This document shows, piece by piece, positions 38,201-45,968 of a stretch of 51,222 bases of DNA (within the stretch, counting starts at the first letter, position 1; every line of letters begins with the position of its first letter). Both the position numbers and the translations under genes were made by a program. Where the stretch lies: positions 1 through 51,222 of the forward strand of contig PFUL01000061.1 in assembly GCA_002790095.1 (NCBI GenBank), in the 5' to 3' direction. The notes beneath the pieces are model-generated. The model was not told the DNA's origin. It was given only the letters and a program-made list of their open reading frames with translations, and did not search any database. The DNA comes from Elusimicrobia bacterium CG_4_9_14_3_um_filter_62_55 (GTDB taxonomy: Bacteria; Elusimicrobiota; Elusimicrobia; UBA1565).

Positions 38201-40512
38201 CGTTCTATAAGATGCGAAAAGCCCGGGAGTTGGAGGATCCCAGAGCCCCTCCCGCGACCGCCGCCGGTCAGTTCGCGGCGGCCGCCGTCTCCGCCGCGAT
38301 CGCCGCGGGCGCGGTGTTCGCGGGTCTGACGCTGCTCGAAACCTCCCTTCCTTGGCTCGCGGGAATGCTGGTCCCCGTCTTCGGAGCCGCCGCCCTCTCC
38401 GCTTTCTCCTTTCTTACGACCGGCCGCGCGATCGCCAAGGCCGTCCGGGCCGAGCGCAAAAAGATCGAATCCGAAGACCCGGCCGCGGCGTTCAAGCGCG
38501 GCGTTTGGTTCGAGCCGATCGCCACGGCCGAGTCCCGCTCGACGGCCTTCGGAACGCTTCCGGAACGCTATCGGAATTTCATCGATCTCCACGAAAACGC
38601 GCACCGCGACCGCGGCGTCGGCGAAGTCCGCGCGACCCTCGCGCAGCTGCGCGGAATTCCGGGATTGCTGAAGGCGCAGTTCTCCGCCGCCCGGGAGGGT
38701 TTCCGGGCGTGGCGCGTTTTGGTCAAGGAATTCGCGATGGGCGACGACGTGTCGCAGCCGTTCCTTAAGCGATACCGCGGACGCATCCTCGTGACGGCGG
38801 CCTTGATGGTCGCGCACGCGGCGATCAACACCGGCGGCGCGCATTTCGTCGGAAAGATTTTGGACGCCGGGGTCGCGATGGGACTGGCGCAGACCGCCAC
38901 CGCGTCCGCGCTGCTGCCGATGCTCGGCTGGCTCGCGGGAGCGCTGGCGGTCGGAGCGGTCTTCCAGTATTTCTACCTGCGCTACGGCGGCGTGATCAAC
39001 GCCGGAATCATCGCGGATTACCGCAAGGCTCTCAACCGTCACTTCGCGGCCCAGAAGCTCAAATTTTTCAAGAAGGAAGGCTCCGGCGAGCTTTCTTCGC
39101 ATCTCAACGGCGAGGATCTCGAGATGCTGGCCTCGAAGAACGTCGAGATCCGCGTTCCGCTGATGACGCACGCCGCCACCTTCGTCCTCGCTTCGATTCT
39201 GATGCTGTATACCGCCGGGCCGCTCGGGATCGGCGTGTATCTGCTGCCGTTCATCCTGGGCGGCGTCAATTCGATCTTCGGGGGACGCTTTGAGAAGGCT
39301 CTGACCAAAATGGTCGAGGTTCGGGCGCAGATTCTCGGTCTCGGGAAGGAATCGCTCGCGCTCACGAAGGTCGTGAAGGCCTTCAACGGCGAGGCGCAGG
39401 AAGCCCAACGCTACGGCAAGAAGAACTTGGAACTTACCGAGGTCGGGCGAGAGGTCTACCAGCTTCAGGCCAATCAGTGGATGTTCGAGAGTTCGCTGAC
39501 CGATTTGTTCACGAAGCACCTGATCTATTTGGCGGGCGCGTGGTTGATCGCCTACGGCGCGGGACTCAGCGCGGGCGGCATTATCGCGACGACGCTCGCC
39601 GCGTCTTACATCAAGGCTTCGGTGCAGGGGATCTCGAAAAACTGGATCGTCTTCAAGCAGAAGCGCGGAGGCGCCGCGTGGGTGACCGCGCAGCTGCGCG
39701 CCGCGCAGGAGGCGGCGGCACGCCCCGACGCCGGGTTGGACCGTCTGCCGGTTCCGGAGCTCGAAGGACGGATTCGCTTCGAGAACGTCGATTTCCGCTA
39801 CAGCGACGATGAAGACTCCGAATTGATCTTGAAGAGACTTTCGCTCGATATCGAACCCGGAGAGACGGTGGCGTTCGTAGGCGCCTCAGGTTCGGGCAAG
39901 AGCACGGCCCTGCACCTCGTGCAGAAGCTCTACGAGCCGCAGGCGGGCCGCGTGCTCATCGACGGACTGGACGTCGCGAAGCTGGACGGCGACGAACTCA
40001 ACCGTCAGATCGCCCTTGTGCCCCAAGAACCGCCGTTGTTCCAAAACACGATCCGCTATAACCTCCTCTACGGGATCGAGGCTTCGGACGCTGAAATCGC
40101 ACGCGCGTTGAAGATGGCGGACGCCGAGTTCGTCTACGGCCTGCCTCAGGGTCTGGAAACGATGGTCGGAGAAGCAGGCGACATGTTCTCCGGCGGCCAG
40201 AAGCAGCGGATCGCCATCGCCCGGGCGATTCTGCGCAACGCGAAGATCCTTCTGCTCGACGAGGCGACCTCCGCGCTCGACGGCGCGACCGAGGCCCGCG
40301 TGCAGCGCGCGCTTGGCGAATCCGAGAACGGTCGGCCGACGACCTTGGTCGTCGCGCACAATCTGAACACGATCAAGAACGCCCACCGCATCGTCGTGAT
40401 GGAGCGCGGACGCATCGTCGAGATCGGAAACCACGACGCACTTTTGGCGAAGGGCGGCCGCTACACCGAACTCTGGAACGCGAGCAAGGGGACGGCGAAG
40501 CCCAAAGAATGA
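35260..40512 (+). CDS. Tandem ABC exporter with signal-like N-terminus and two extra modules (1750 aa)
   Basis: One chain carries two ABC half-exporters. Residues 1-32 look like a signal peptide (LLRRIAVSLVASILVSIPGP, then AYA-VAS), followed by about 200 Ala/Pro/Ser-rich residues. Each half then has two membrane segments, a soluble module, an ABC membrane domain and a nucleotide-binding domain. NBD1: Walker A GETASGKST (782-790), LSGGQ (888-892), Walker B IMIFDEA (908-914). NBD2: Walker A GASGSGKST (1541-1549), FSGGQ (1643-1647), Walker B ILLLDEA (about 1664-1670). All catalytic residues are present. The soluble modules are alike (PIAT, LPE, then H and RG); the second has HEXXH as HENAH (1111-1115), the first has HARAR at 348-352. 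It is most like lipid or peptide exporters of the MsbA type. Substrate unknown. GGAAG precedes ATG 35260. Confidence 0.9.
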   Translation: MRASNALLRRIAVSLVASILVSIPGPRVAYAVASAARGTVSGVGLPSAPLGLALGSLAVPGSASLSPAESAPGLRSSLPLLSAPGLSEAPGAAVSPAVRAAAPLSASPKSAAAPAVERDTVSPAKVPARVISGRVAATASEVSPEAPASESGKLRTLSETAASLGARVGSSPLESLKSDAAFDSAALRSPFVSPVSVANSVGRGGPALSRFQVRNPADASVPAVPAKKGPTARGHLTWSAFLVARGALSAWLGMEVLSGSVWLFGFTVATPASWVAIPLFVLAGASAIVGTGYGVLGLRIAGALRREFKGIDADARPSPWSTPIATKDGVEPGFEQLPEHAKKVVGVHARARGRGWGAFRSYLRQAAKFHVPFLLGDIAYIVRGAAAGIRAGLSLVKRMVVGDKRFRFAWLPHKRLFFGAAAFLLLDGFLSMGILWLLQPLLDTGVAAAANGVAAYLPKLFMFSGAFVALLIAYAFTERQHTLLGGLATVYTVRELRNAFRAKFTGLDMGFHSINKSGELSNRLRDDTVRLASKEVQVRYALPHYLTVAVMSIATMFYLIPALAPLVVAVALPIGIISGIFGQKIASYSRQHQDLKADITGHSTEVFENADVMKSFAATEFEAARYDRKADSVKSLDTRIALLWAKYMAINGGVAELFTRFLVFGIGAWLIATVAGMSFGTVTAFAGFAYMVTYSLSGIAQNFLKFSADDGATTRIREIWDQRSKIVEPETEDSLGRLQGRIRFEGVTFAYEDREGSGEKMAPVLNDLSFTIEPGQTVAFVGETASGKSTITNLVMRFWDPDAGKVTIDGVDLRDMKSADLRRNVSIVLQDNRLFNESIRFNVAYGLEGVPDSEIEKALRMAQADFVYDKSLFPDGLEQNVGEGGGKLSGGQRQRIAIARALLRRAPIMIFDEATAALDNESEREVQAAMQKLLDEGEGRTSIVIAHRLSTIRNADKIFVLDHGRIAESGNWEELMAKKGAFYKMRKARELEDPRAPPATAAGQFAAAAVSAAIAAGAVFAGLTLLETSLPWLAGMLVPVFGAAALSAFSFLTTGRAIAKAVRAERKKIESEDPAAAFKRGVWFEPIATAESRSTAFGTLPERYRNFIDLHENAHRDRGVGEVRATLAQLRGIPGLLKAQFSAAREGFRAWRVLVKEFAMGDDVSQPFLKRYRGRILVTAALMVAHAAINTGGAHFVGKILDAGVAMGLAQTATASALLPMLGWLAGALAVGAVFQYFYLRYGGVINAGIIADYRKALNRHFAAQKLKFFKKEGSGELSSHLNGEDLEMLASKNVEIRVPLMTHAATFVLASILMLYTAGPLGIGVYLLPFILGGVNSIFGGRFEKALTKMVEVRAQILGLGKESLALTKVVKAFNGEAQEAQRYGKKNLELTEVGREVYQLQANQWMFESSLTDLFTKHLIYLAGAWLIAYGAGLSAGGIIATTLAASYIKASVQGISKNWIVFKQKRGGAAWVTAQLRAAQEAAARPDAGLDRLPVPELEGRIRFENVDFRYSDDEDSELILKRLSLDIEPGETVAFVGASGSGKSTALHLVQKLYEPQAGRVLIDGLDVAKLDGDELNRQIALVPQEPPLFQNTIRYNLLYGIEASDAEIARALKMADAEFVYGLPQGLETMVGEAGDMFSGGQKQRIAIARAILRNAKILLLDEATSALDGATEARVQRALGESENGRPTTLVVAHNLNTIKNAHRIVVMERGRIVEIGNHDALLAKGGRYTELWNASKGTAKPKE

Positions 40513-40525
40513 TTCCCGTTTGCGA

Positions 40526-40993
40526 ATGATCTTCAAACGGGCCCTCTGCCTCGGATTGGCCTTCGCCGTCGCGGCGAGCGCTCCCGGGCCGGCCGCGGCG
40601 CGGGTGATCGGGCGGATGGCGAATCCGACGACGCCCGCGGCTCCGTTTTCAGCGGCCGCGCCGTCCGCCGGGTTCCTCCCTCTTTCGTCGCCCGCGTCTT
40701 TCGCCGCCCCCCGGCTCGACGGGGCCCTGCCGTCCTTGACTCTCCAAATACCCGTTTCCGCGATCGCCGAAGGTCCTGCCGCCGAAGCCGCATCGTTTGC
40801 GGTTTCCAATCGGTCCGCGCTCCCGTCCGCCGATCCCGCCGTCGCCCATTCGGCGCTGCCGGTCCGGCCCCCGAACGCGCGGCGCGCGCCCGCCGGCGCC
40901 GCGTTGCGCTCGATCGGACGCGTTTCCGAGTCTCTCAGGGCGGCGCGTACGCTCGGCTCTGGGCCGCGGCCCAAAAGACCTAATCCGACCTAG
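40526..40993 (+). CDS. Exported Ala/Pro-rich protein (155 aa)
   Basis: A basic start and hydrophobic stretch (MIFKRALCLGLAFAVAASAP) end at an AAA-R site, so it has a signal peptide. The rest is Ala/Pro/Ser/Arg-rich with no domain. It resembles the N-terminal 230 residues of the ABC protein upstream and of the next gene in composition. It starts 13 bases after the ABC stop and is co-transcribed. The end (SGPRPKRPNPT) is basic. Confidence 0.55.
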   Translation: MIFKRALCLGLAFAVAASAPGPAAARVIGRMANPTTPAAPFSAAAPSAGFLPLSSPASFAAPRLDGALPSLTLQIPVSAIAEGPAAEAASFAVSNRSALPSADPAVAHSALPVRPPNARRAPAGAALRSIGRVSESLRAARTLGSGPRPKRPNPT

Positions 40994-41050
40994 GTCTCTT
41001 TTGTTCCTCCCGATTCCCCGGAGGACCTGAGAGCGCCCCTCCTTTCCTAT

Positions 41051-41056
41051 TATAAT
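41051..41056 (+). promoter_or_regulatory. -10 box TATAAT near the next start codon
   Basis: A perfect TATAAT lies 9 bases before the ATG at 41066. The -35 region (41028-41033, TGAGAG) is poor. A start near 41063 leaves 2 or 3 bases of leader, so leaderless translation is predicted. Confidence 0.4.
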
Positions 41057-41065
41057 CGTAGAGAT

Positions 41066-42424
41066 ATGAAGTCCCGTGATGCGTTCCGAAGGGTTATGGC
41101 CTCGGTCGCGGCGTTGGCCGTGTTCGCCGCCGGCCCGGTGTCGGCCGGCCCGATCGCTTCGGTCTCGGTGAGGACGCCGATCGGCGGCGCTCCCGTCGGG
41201 CCTGCGGGCTTCACGGTGGGCGCTCCCGCAATGACCTTTTCCCCTATGGGCGCGAGCCTGTCGGCCCCAACGTTGAGCGGGGGCGCGCTCCCGGGATTGC
41301 AAACGCTTTCCACGCCGGATTCCGTGACGCCGACCGCTCGTCCGGATTTCGCCTCCGCCCCCATTCCTCTGCCGACGACGGTTCCCAACGCGAACGCCCG
41401 CATCCCATCGATGCCTCCGTCCGCGCTCCCCACGACGGACGCCGCGCTTTCAGGAAGCGTGACGGGCCGGGGGGCGGTGCTCGGAACCCTTCCCATTGAC
41501 GCCGCCGTCAAGACCGCCGAAGGACTCCCGCGGGATATGGACTCGTCGTTAAGCACCGTGCGCGGAAAGCGAAATCAGCTGGGACTGCGCTTCGCGCAAT
41601 TGCGCCGCGCCTTCGGGATGCGCGCCGATGAGGGGTCGTTTTCTCCGGAAGGCGCCGCTGCGGGTTCGTTGAACGGCCGGGACGCCGGAGCGGTGCGCGT
41701 CTCTCTTAGCGCCGAGTCTTCCGCTGAGGCTGCTCCCTCGGCCTTTCGGAATGCGGGCGCTTCTTTCGGGAGCGGCGGGGCCTTTGCCCGCGCCCTCGCG
41801 CGTCTCGCGGAGCTGGTAGGACCCGCTCCGGCCTCGGGAAGGGCCCGGGCGCCGCGTGCGTTGACCGTCAATTTCTCAGGCGACCGTCTCGGGGTTTGGA
41901 TCTTCGGGGAGGCGGACTCATACGGCGCGAACGGCGCAGGCCCGGTGTTGGAAACGCCCGGCGCGGCGCGCGACCGCGTTCTGCGCGTCGCCGTTCCGAC
42001 ACCGGGAACCCTGTCCCTAATTCGCTCCCCCGCCGCCGCGAAACGGGCGCCGATGAACCTCTCCGCTGCCGGGACCGGCTTCTCCATCGTGGGAGTGGGC
42101 CTCTCGTTCGCGCGAGACGGCGTGGTTCGTTCCTTTTCCGATGACGGTCCCGTGCGCCGCTGGCTTCGGGCCGCGGTTTCCCGGTTGAACGCGGGCGCCG
42201 TCTCCGCGTCTTCAGCGGGGTTCTCCCGCCTCTCTCGGCGCTTCTTCCCGCGTGCGTCGGGTCGTTTGGTCCCCGATCCTTTATGGGCCTCTCAGTCGGC
42301 GAGCGGTTGGTCCGCTTGGTTGGCGTCCTTGATCGTTCCGCTCGTGGCGCTTTACTACTACTTCTCGGACGCGTGGACTCCTGGATTGGCGTCGGTTCCG
42401 GTCTCTTCCCGCCCCCGGGCTTGA
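41066..42424 (+). CDS. Exported Ala/Pro/Ser-rich protein with a C-terminal membrane segment (452 aa)
   Basis: A signal peptide (RRVMASVAALAVFAAGPVSA) is followed by a long Ala/Pro/Ser/Gly-rich region with repeated short hydrophobic turns (GAPVGPAGFTVGAPAMTFSP). A second region (about 265-370) has beta-like strands (LTVNFSGDRLGVWIFGEADS). A C-terminal membrane segment (about 412-435, SAWLASLIVPLVALYYYF) follows. This gives an inner-membrane anchor with an exported body. No known family is recognised. It is the third gene in a row with this N-terminal design. Confidence 0.6.
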   Translation: MKSRDAFRRVMASVAALAVFAAGPVSAGPIASVSVRTPIGGAPVGPAGFTVGAPAMTFSPMGASLSAPTLSGGALPGLQTLSTPDSVTPTARPDFASAPIPLPTTVPNANARIPSMPPSALPTTDAALSGSVTGRGAVLGTLPIDAAVKTAEGLPRDMDSSLSTVRGKRNQLGLRFAQLRRAFGMRADEGSFSPEGAAAGSLNGRDAGAVRVSLSAESSAEAAPSAFRNAGASFGSGGAFARALARLAELVGPAPASGRARAPRALTVNFSGDRLGVWIFGEADSYGANGAGPVLETPGAARDRVLRVAVPTPGTLSLIRSPAAAKRAPMNLSAAGTGFSIVGVGLSFARDGVVRSFSDDGPVRRWLRAAVSRLNAGAVSASSAGFSRLSRRFFPRASGRLVPDPLWASQSASGWSAWLASLIVPLVALYYYFSDAWTPGLASVPVSSRPRA

Positions 42425-42445
42425 TGCCGGCGTAAAAACCTCTAA

Positions 42446-42451
42446 TACTAT
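42446..42451 (+). promoter_or_regulatory. -10 box TACTAT near the RDD gene start
   Basis: TACTAT (overlapping TAATAC at 42443-42448) ends 7 bases before the ATG at 42459. No clear -35 box. The spacing fits a leaderless start. Confidence 0.35.
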
Positions 42452-42458
42452 CGTCGTT

Positions 42459-43250
42459 ATGGACCATCCGCCGCTCACTCCGGCCAAGCTGACGGACCGG
42501 TTTCTCGCGTATCTGCTGGATCTTTTCCCGTTCGTCTTCGGGTATTACGCGACGCTCTACCTTTTTATCGTCTATTTGCATCGATGGCCCTATTCTCAGA
42601 CGGCCATGCGCCGCGCCTTTATCGCCTGGCTGCTGCTTTACCTCGTCTATCAGACGCTTGGGAACCTCTCGGGAGCGACGGTCGGAAAGCGTCTCTTCGG
42701 CATCCGGGTCGTAGGCATGGACGGAAATCCGCTGGGATTCGTCCGCTCGTTCGTGCGCGGCTTCGGCTATCTGATCAGTTCCCCGCTGCTTAATTTGGGA
42801 TTCCTGTGGAGCCTGTTTCAAGCTGATTCCCGAACTTGGCACGATCTGCTGGCAGGGAGCGTCGTTGCCGAGGACAGAGCGAAGGATCCGGGCTCCGCCT
42901 TTCTGAGCGCCGTCGTTTCGTTAGTCGCCTTTCTCGCGATTATGGGCGGCAACGCATGGTTCTACCTGCTGCGGCCGAGCCCGTTCGACGAGAGGGCGAT
43001 TCAGCGGGCGCAGCAGGGACTTCAGGTGCTCGCGGCGGTGGAGGAGGCGCACCGGCGGCAAACCGGACGCTATAGCGAGAGTCTCGTCGATCTCGCCGAT
43101 GCCAGCGGAGACATCGCGGGATTTAAGCAATCGCTGCTCAAGATTTTCGAGCCGAACGGATTTGTTCTTCAAGTCGGTCCCGAGGGCTATCTTATCCAAG
43201 CACGCGCCAAGGACCGCCGCCGCACGCGGGTGGAAATATTCGGACCGTAA
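42459..43250 (+). CDS. RDD-family membrane protein with a pilin-like C-terminal domain (263 aa)
   Basis: The RDD domain spans about 8-145: LTDRFLAYLLDLFPFVFGYY with the R-x-x-A-x-x-x-D pattern, GATVGKRLFGIRVVGMDG and RTWHDLLAGSVVA (the final D-L-x-A-x-x-V). A fourth hydrophobic segment (about 150-170) is followed by a globular part (about 180-263) like the body of minor pilins: QRAQQGLQVLAAVEEAHRRQ, TGRYSESLVDLAD, then beta strands. RDD proteins are transporters or membrane regulators. The fusion is unusual. Its stop is directly next to the stop of the convergent glycosyltransferase gene. Confidence 0.75.
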   Translation: MDHPPLTPAKLTDRFLAYLLDLFPFVFGYYATLYLFIVYLHRWPYSQTAMRRAFIAWLLLYLVYQTLGNLSGATVGKRLFGIRVVGMDGNPLGFVRSFVRGFGYLISSPLLNLGFLWSLFQADSRTWHDLLAGSVVAEDRAKDPGSAFLSAVVSLVAFLAIMGGNAWFYLLRPSPFDERAIQRAQQGLQVLAAVEEAHRRQTGRYSESLVDLADASGDIAGFKQSLLKIFEPNGFVLQVGPEGYLIQARAKDRRRTRVEIFGP

Positions 43251-44897
43251 TTAAAATTCGGCGAGGACCCAGGGGCCGAAGGGTTCTAGGGAACGGAGTT
43301 CCGAAGGCGGGTTCAAGGTCAGGAAGTGTTTTAGTTCTTTCCGCGGCAAAGTGACGAAGGTCCGCGTCCCTTTCTGCGGCAGCGCGCGGATCGTGTTGTC
43401 GTCTCCGAAACGATCGGCGAAGCGCTCGAAGCGTTTCGCGTAATGCATTTCCCCTACCCAATTGACGACGTCCATGGGACGCCGCGTGTAAAACGGGATT
43501 CCGTGCGGGTAGCGGTCGTAGGCGATCAGTCTGGTTTGCTCGTCGCCGGGAATCGAGGCGAGCTTTCCGTTGAGCGCATGGCCCATGGTCCGAACGGACA
43601 ACTCGTCCGTCAGCCCCCGGGTTCCCGCGAGCAGGCAGAGGAAGGCGAGCAGGCCCGCGACCGCGGTCGGTGCGACGGAGGCCGTTCCGTCGTCGAGCCG
43701 GGAGGCTCTTGAGAAGGCGGCGAGCGCGGCGGCGAGAAGCGCGAGTACCCCCGTCGCGGCGGCCGTCAGCCGAAAGCCGACCGGAACGGGCGAGGGAATC
43801 CATCGGGCCGCGAAGGGCAAGGCGAGCGCGGCGGCGCCGAACAGCGCTCCGATCCCCAGCGCCGCCGTGCGCAGGAAACGCTCAAGTGCGCGTTCGCGCC
43901 TTAAGCGGGAGGCCAAATGCGCGGCGAGAATCGCCTGATGGGCGAACAGCGGTAGGATGTAGGTCGCCAGCTTCGAACTCGACGCCGAAAAAAATCCGAA
44001 GACCAGCGCCACCCACAGCGCGAGTTGCAGGTCGCGCGACTCAGATTGCCGCCAGCGCAAGAACGGCAGCAGCGCGGCGGCGGCGGCGAGCGGCGTCCAC
44101 GGCAGAAAGCCGGCTAAATCCACCGCTAAAAAATACCACCAGGCGCCCGGGCGGTTGTACTTGGGCGTGAGATAGCGCTGAAAGTGCTGTTCGATGATGA
44201 ACACGTGGAAGAAATCGGGATTCGCGCGTTCCATCACGGCGAACCATCCTCCGATCACCACGACGAAGGCGAGGGTTCCCCAGTTAAGCAGCAGCCCCTT
44301 CAGTCCCCGGCGGGTTTCGGGAAAGAGAATGAGGAGCGCGACGATCCAGGCGCCGGGAAGAACGACGCTGATCAGGCCCTTCGCGAGAAACGCCGCCGCC
44401 ATCGCGATCCAGGCCGCGGGACCGGCCCAGGAGGCGTCGGCGGGCTTGCGCAGGCATCGTAGGATGAGTCCCGTCGCCCAGAGCAGGCAGACGGAGAGAG
44501 CCAGATCGGTGGTAATCAGATGGGAGAGCCCGAAATAGAGCGCGGATGAGCCCAGGATCAGGACGGCGAATACCCCGGTTCTGCGGTCGTAGAGCCATGA
44601 GCCGATCCAGAAGACGCCGAGCAATCCCGCCAGGGAGAACAGCGCCAGCGGCAGGCGGGCGGCCCCTTCGCCGACGCCGAATACGGTGTAGGAGACGGCT
44701 CCGGCCCAATAGATGAGAGGGGGCTTCTCGACGTAATCGACGTAGTTGAGCCGCGGGGTCACCCAATCCCCGCTCTCGACCATCTCGCGAGGGACTTCGG
44801 CGTAGCGCGCGTCGTCGACCTCCCATAGGGGATGGGCCAGGTCCCAGAAGGGACTCGAGCAGGCGAGCAAAAGCGCGGCCGCGAGCAGTCGCTTCAT
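43251..44897 (-). CDS. ArnT-like membrane glycosyltransferase (548 aa)
   Basis: It is a GT39/GT83-type membrane protein with about 11-12 hydrophobic segments. The N-terminal periplasmic loop has the catalytic-type acidic motif WEVDDARYAEVPREMVESGD and KPPLIYWAGA, as in ArnT. Such enzymes take a sugar from a polyprenyl-phosphate donor and add it to lipid A or proteins. The C-terminal part (about 450-548) is a periplasmic domain. The start at 44897 is set by the signal-like start and a 4-base overlap with the dehydrogenase gene. The acceptor cannot be named from sequence. Confidence 0.88.
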   Translation of the reverse strand: MKRLLAAALLLACSSPFWDLAHPLWEVDDARYAEVPREMVESGDWVTPRLNYVDYVEKPPLIYWAGAVSYTVFGVGEGAARLPLALFSLAGLLGVFWIGSWLYDRRTGVFAVLILGSSALYFGLSHLITTDLALSVCLLWATGLILRCLRKPADASWAGPAAWIAMAAAFLAKGLISVVLPGAWIVALLILFPETRRGLKGLLLNWGTLAFVVVIGGWFAVMERANPDFFHVFIIEQHFQRYLTPKYNRPGAWWYFLAVDLAGFLPWTPLAAAAALLPFLRWRQSESRDLQLALWVALVFGFFSASSSKLATYILPLFAHQAILAAHLASRLRRERALERFLRTAALGIGALFGAAALALPFAARWIPSPVPVGFRLTAAATGVLALLAAALAAFSRASRLDDGTASVAPTAVAGLLAFLCLLAGTRGLTDELSVRTMGHALNGKLASIPGDEQTRLIAYDRYPHGIPFYTRRPMDVVNWVGEMHYAKRFERFADRFGDDNTIRALPQKGTRTFVTLPRKELKHFLTLNPPSELRSLEPFGPWVLAEF

Positions 44898-45931
44898 GGT
44901 CGAAGGACGACCTTTCCGAACTGTTTTCGGGCGGCCAAGTATTCGTGCGCCGCGCGGGCGTCGGCAAGCGGGAACACCCGGTCCACCACCGGTTTTAACT
45001 CTCCGCGCTCGAAAAGCTCCGTCAGTCGGCGAAATTCCTCGAAGGTGCCCATCTTCGCGCCCAGCAAACGCAGTTCCTTGAAAAACACGAACCGCAGATC
45101 GAGCGGGACTTCGGGTCCGGCCGTGGCGCCGCAGGTGACGAGAGAGCCTCCGGGGCGAAGGCAGCGAACCGCTTCGGGGAAGATTTCCCCACCGACGTGT
45201 TCGAGCACCGCGTCCGCTCCTCCTCGCCCGACGGCCGCGCGCACGGCTTTCGAGAGTCGTTCGGGCGGGCACGCGAGAACCGCGTCCGCGCCGAGGGCGA
45301 GGGCCGCTTCACGTTTCGCCTCGGAACTCGAGGCCGCGAGCACGCGGGCGCCGAGGTGCTTCGCGATTTGGACGGCGGCCGAGCCGACCCCGCTGCCCGC
45401 GCCGACGACGACGACGGTTTGTCCGGAGCGGACTTCCGCGAGAGTCTTCAGCATGTGGTATGCGGTCAAAAACGCGAGCGGATAGCTCGCCGCCTCCTCG
45501 AAGGAGAGGCGGGAGGGCATCGGCAGCAGATTCCTCGCGGGGACGACGATAAATTCCGCGTATCCCCCCCAGCCCCCGTCCGCGCCGAGGATGGCGTACG
45601 AATCACAAAGGTTGTCCTTCCCCTCTAAGCAGCGGGAACAGACGCCGCAGGAAATGCCTGGAGAGGCGACGACGGCGTCGCCCGGTTTGAGTCCGGGAGC
45701 CTCGGCGTCCGGTCCGAGCGCTTCAAGGATTCCAGAGACGTCATTGCCGAGGACATGGGGCAAAGAGATTGTATAGGCGGGATTCCCCTGCCGCACCCAA
45801 AGATCCAGATGGTTCAACGCGCAGGCCCTTACCCTTACGAGAGCCTGGCCGGGGCCGGGAACCGGGTCGGGGAGATCCCCGTAAACGAGTTTTTCAATGC
45901 CCCCAAAAGCGTCAAGCCGCGCGGCTTTCAC
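44894..45931 (-). CDS. Zinc-dependent alcohol dehydrogenase family protein (345 aa)
   Basis: It has the N-terminal GroES-like domain with ALNHLDLWVRQG, HVLGNDVSGILEALG and the structural zinc site CGVCSRCLEGKDNLC (about 95-110). The Rossmann motif VVGAGSGVGSAAVQIAKHLG lies near 170-190. Such enzymes oxidise alcohols or reduce quinones with NAD(P)H. The substrate is not predictable. Start GTG at 45931 is set by GGGGG upstream and the family start VKAARLDAFGGIEKL. It is in one operon with the DksA-like gene and the glycosyltransferase. Confidence 0.88.
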   Translation of the reverse strand: MKAARLDAFGGIEKLVYGDLPDPVPGPGQALVRVRACALNHLDLWVRQGNPAYTISLPHVLGNDVSGILEALGPDAEAPGLKPGDAVVASPGISCGVCSRCLEGKDNLCDSYAILGADGGWGGYAEFIVVPARNLLPMPSRLSFEEAASYPLAFLTAYHMLKTLAEVRSGQTVVVVGAGSGVGSAAVQIAKHLGARVLAASSSEAKREAALALGADAVLACPPERLSKAVRAAVGRGGADAVLEHVGGEIFPEAVRCLRPGGSLVTCGATAGPEVPLDLRFVFFKELRLLGAKMGTFEEFRRLTELFERGELKPVVDRVFPLADARAAHEYLAARKQFGKVVLRP

Positions 45932-45968
45932 TGTGCGGCCCCCAACCATCCGGACTCCGACGTGAGGT

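Noticed and set aside
37042-39519. An 825-codon open frame on the minus strand opposite the ABC exporter
   Set aside because: It is a shadow of the exporter gene caused by high GC. It has no domain, no ribosome site, and the codon pattern follows the opposite strand.
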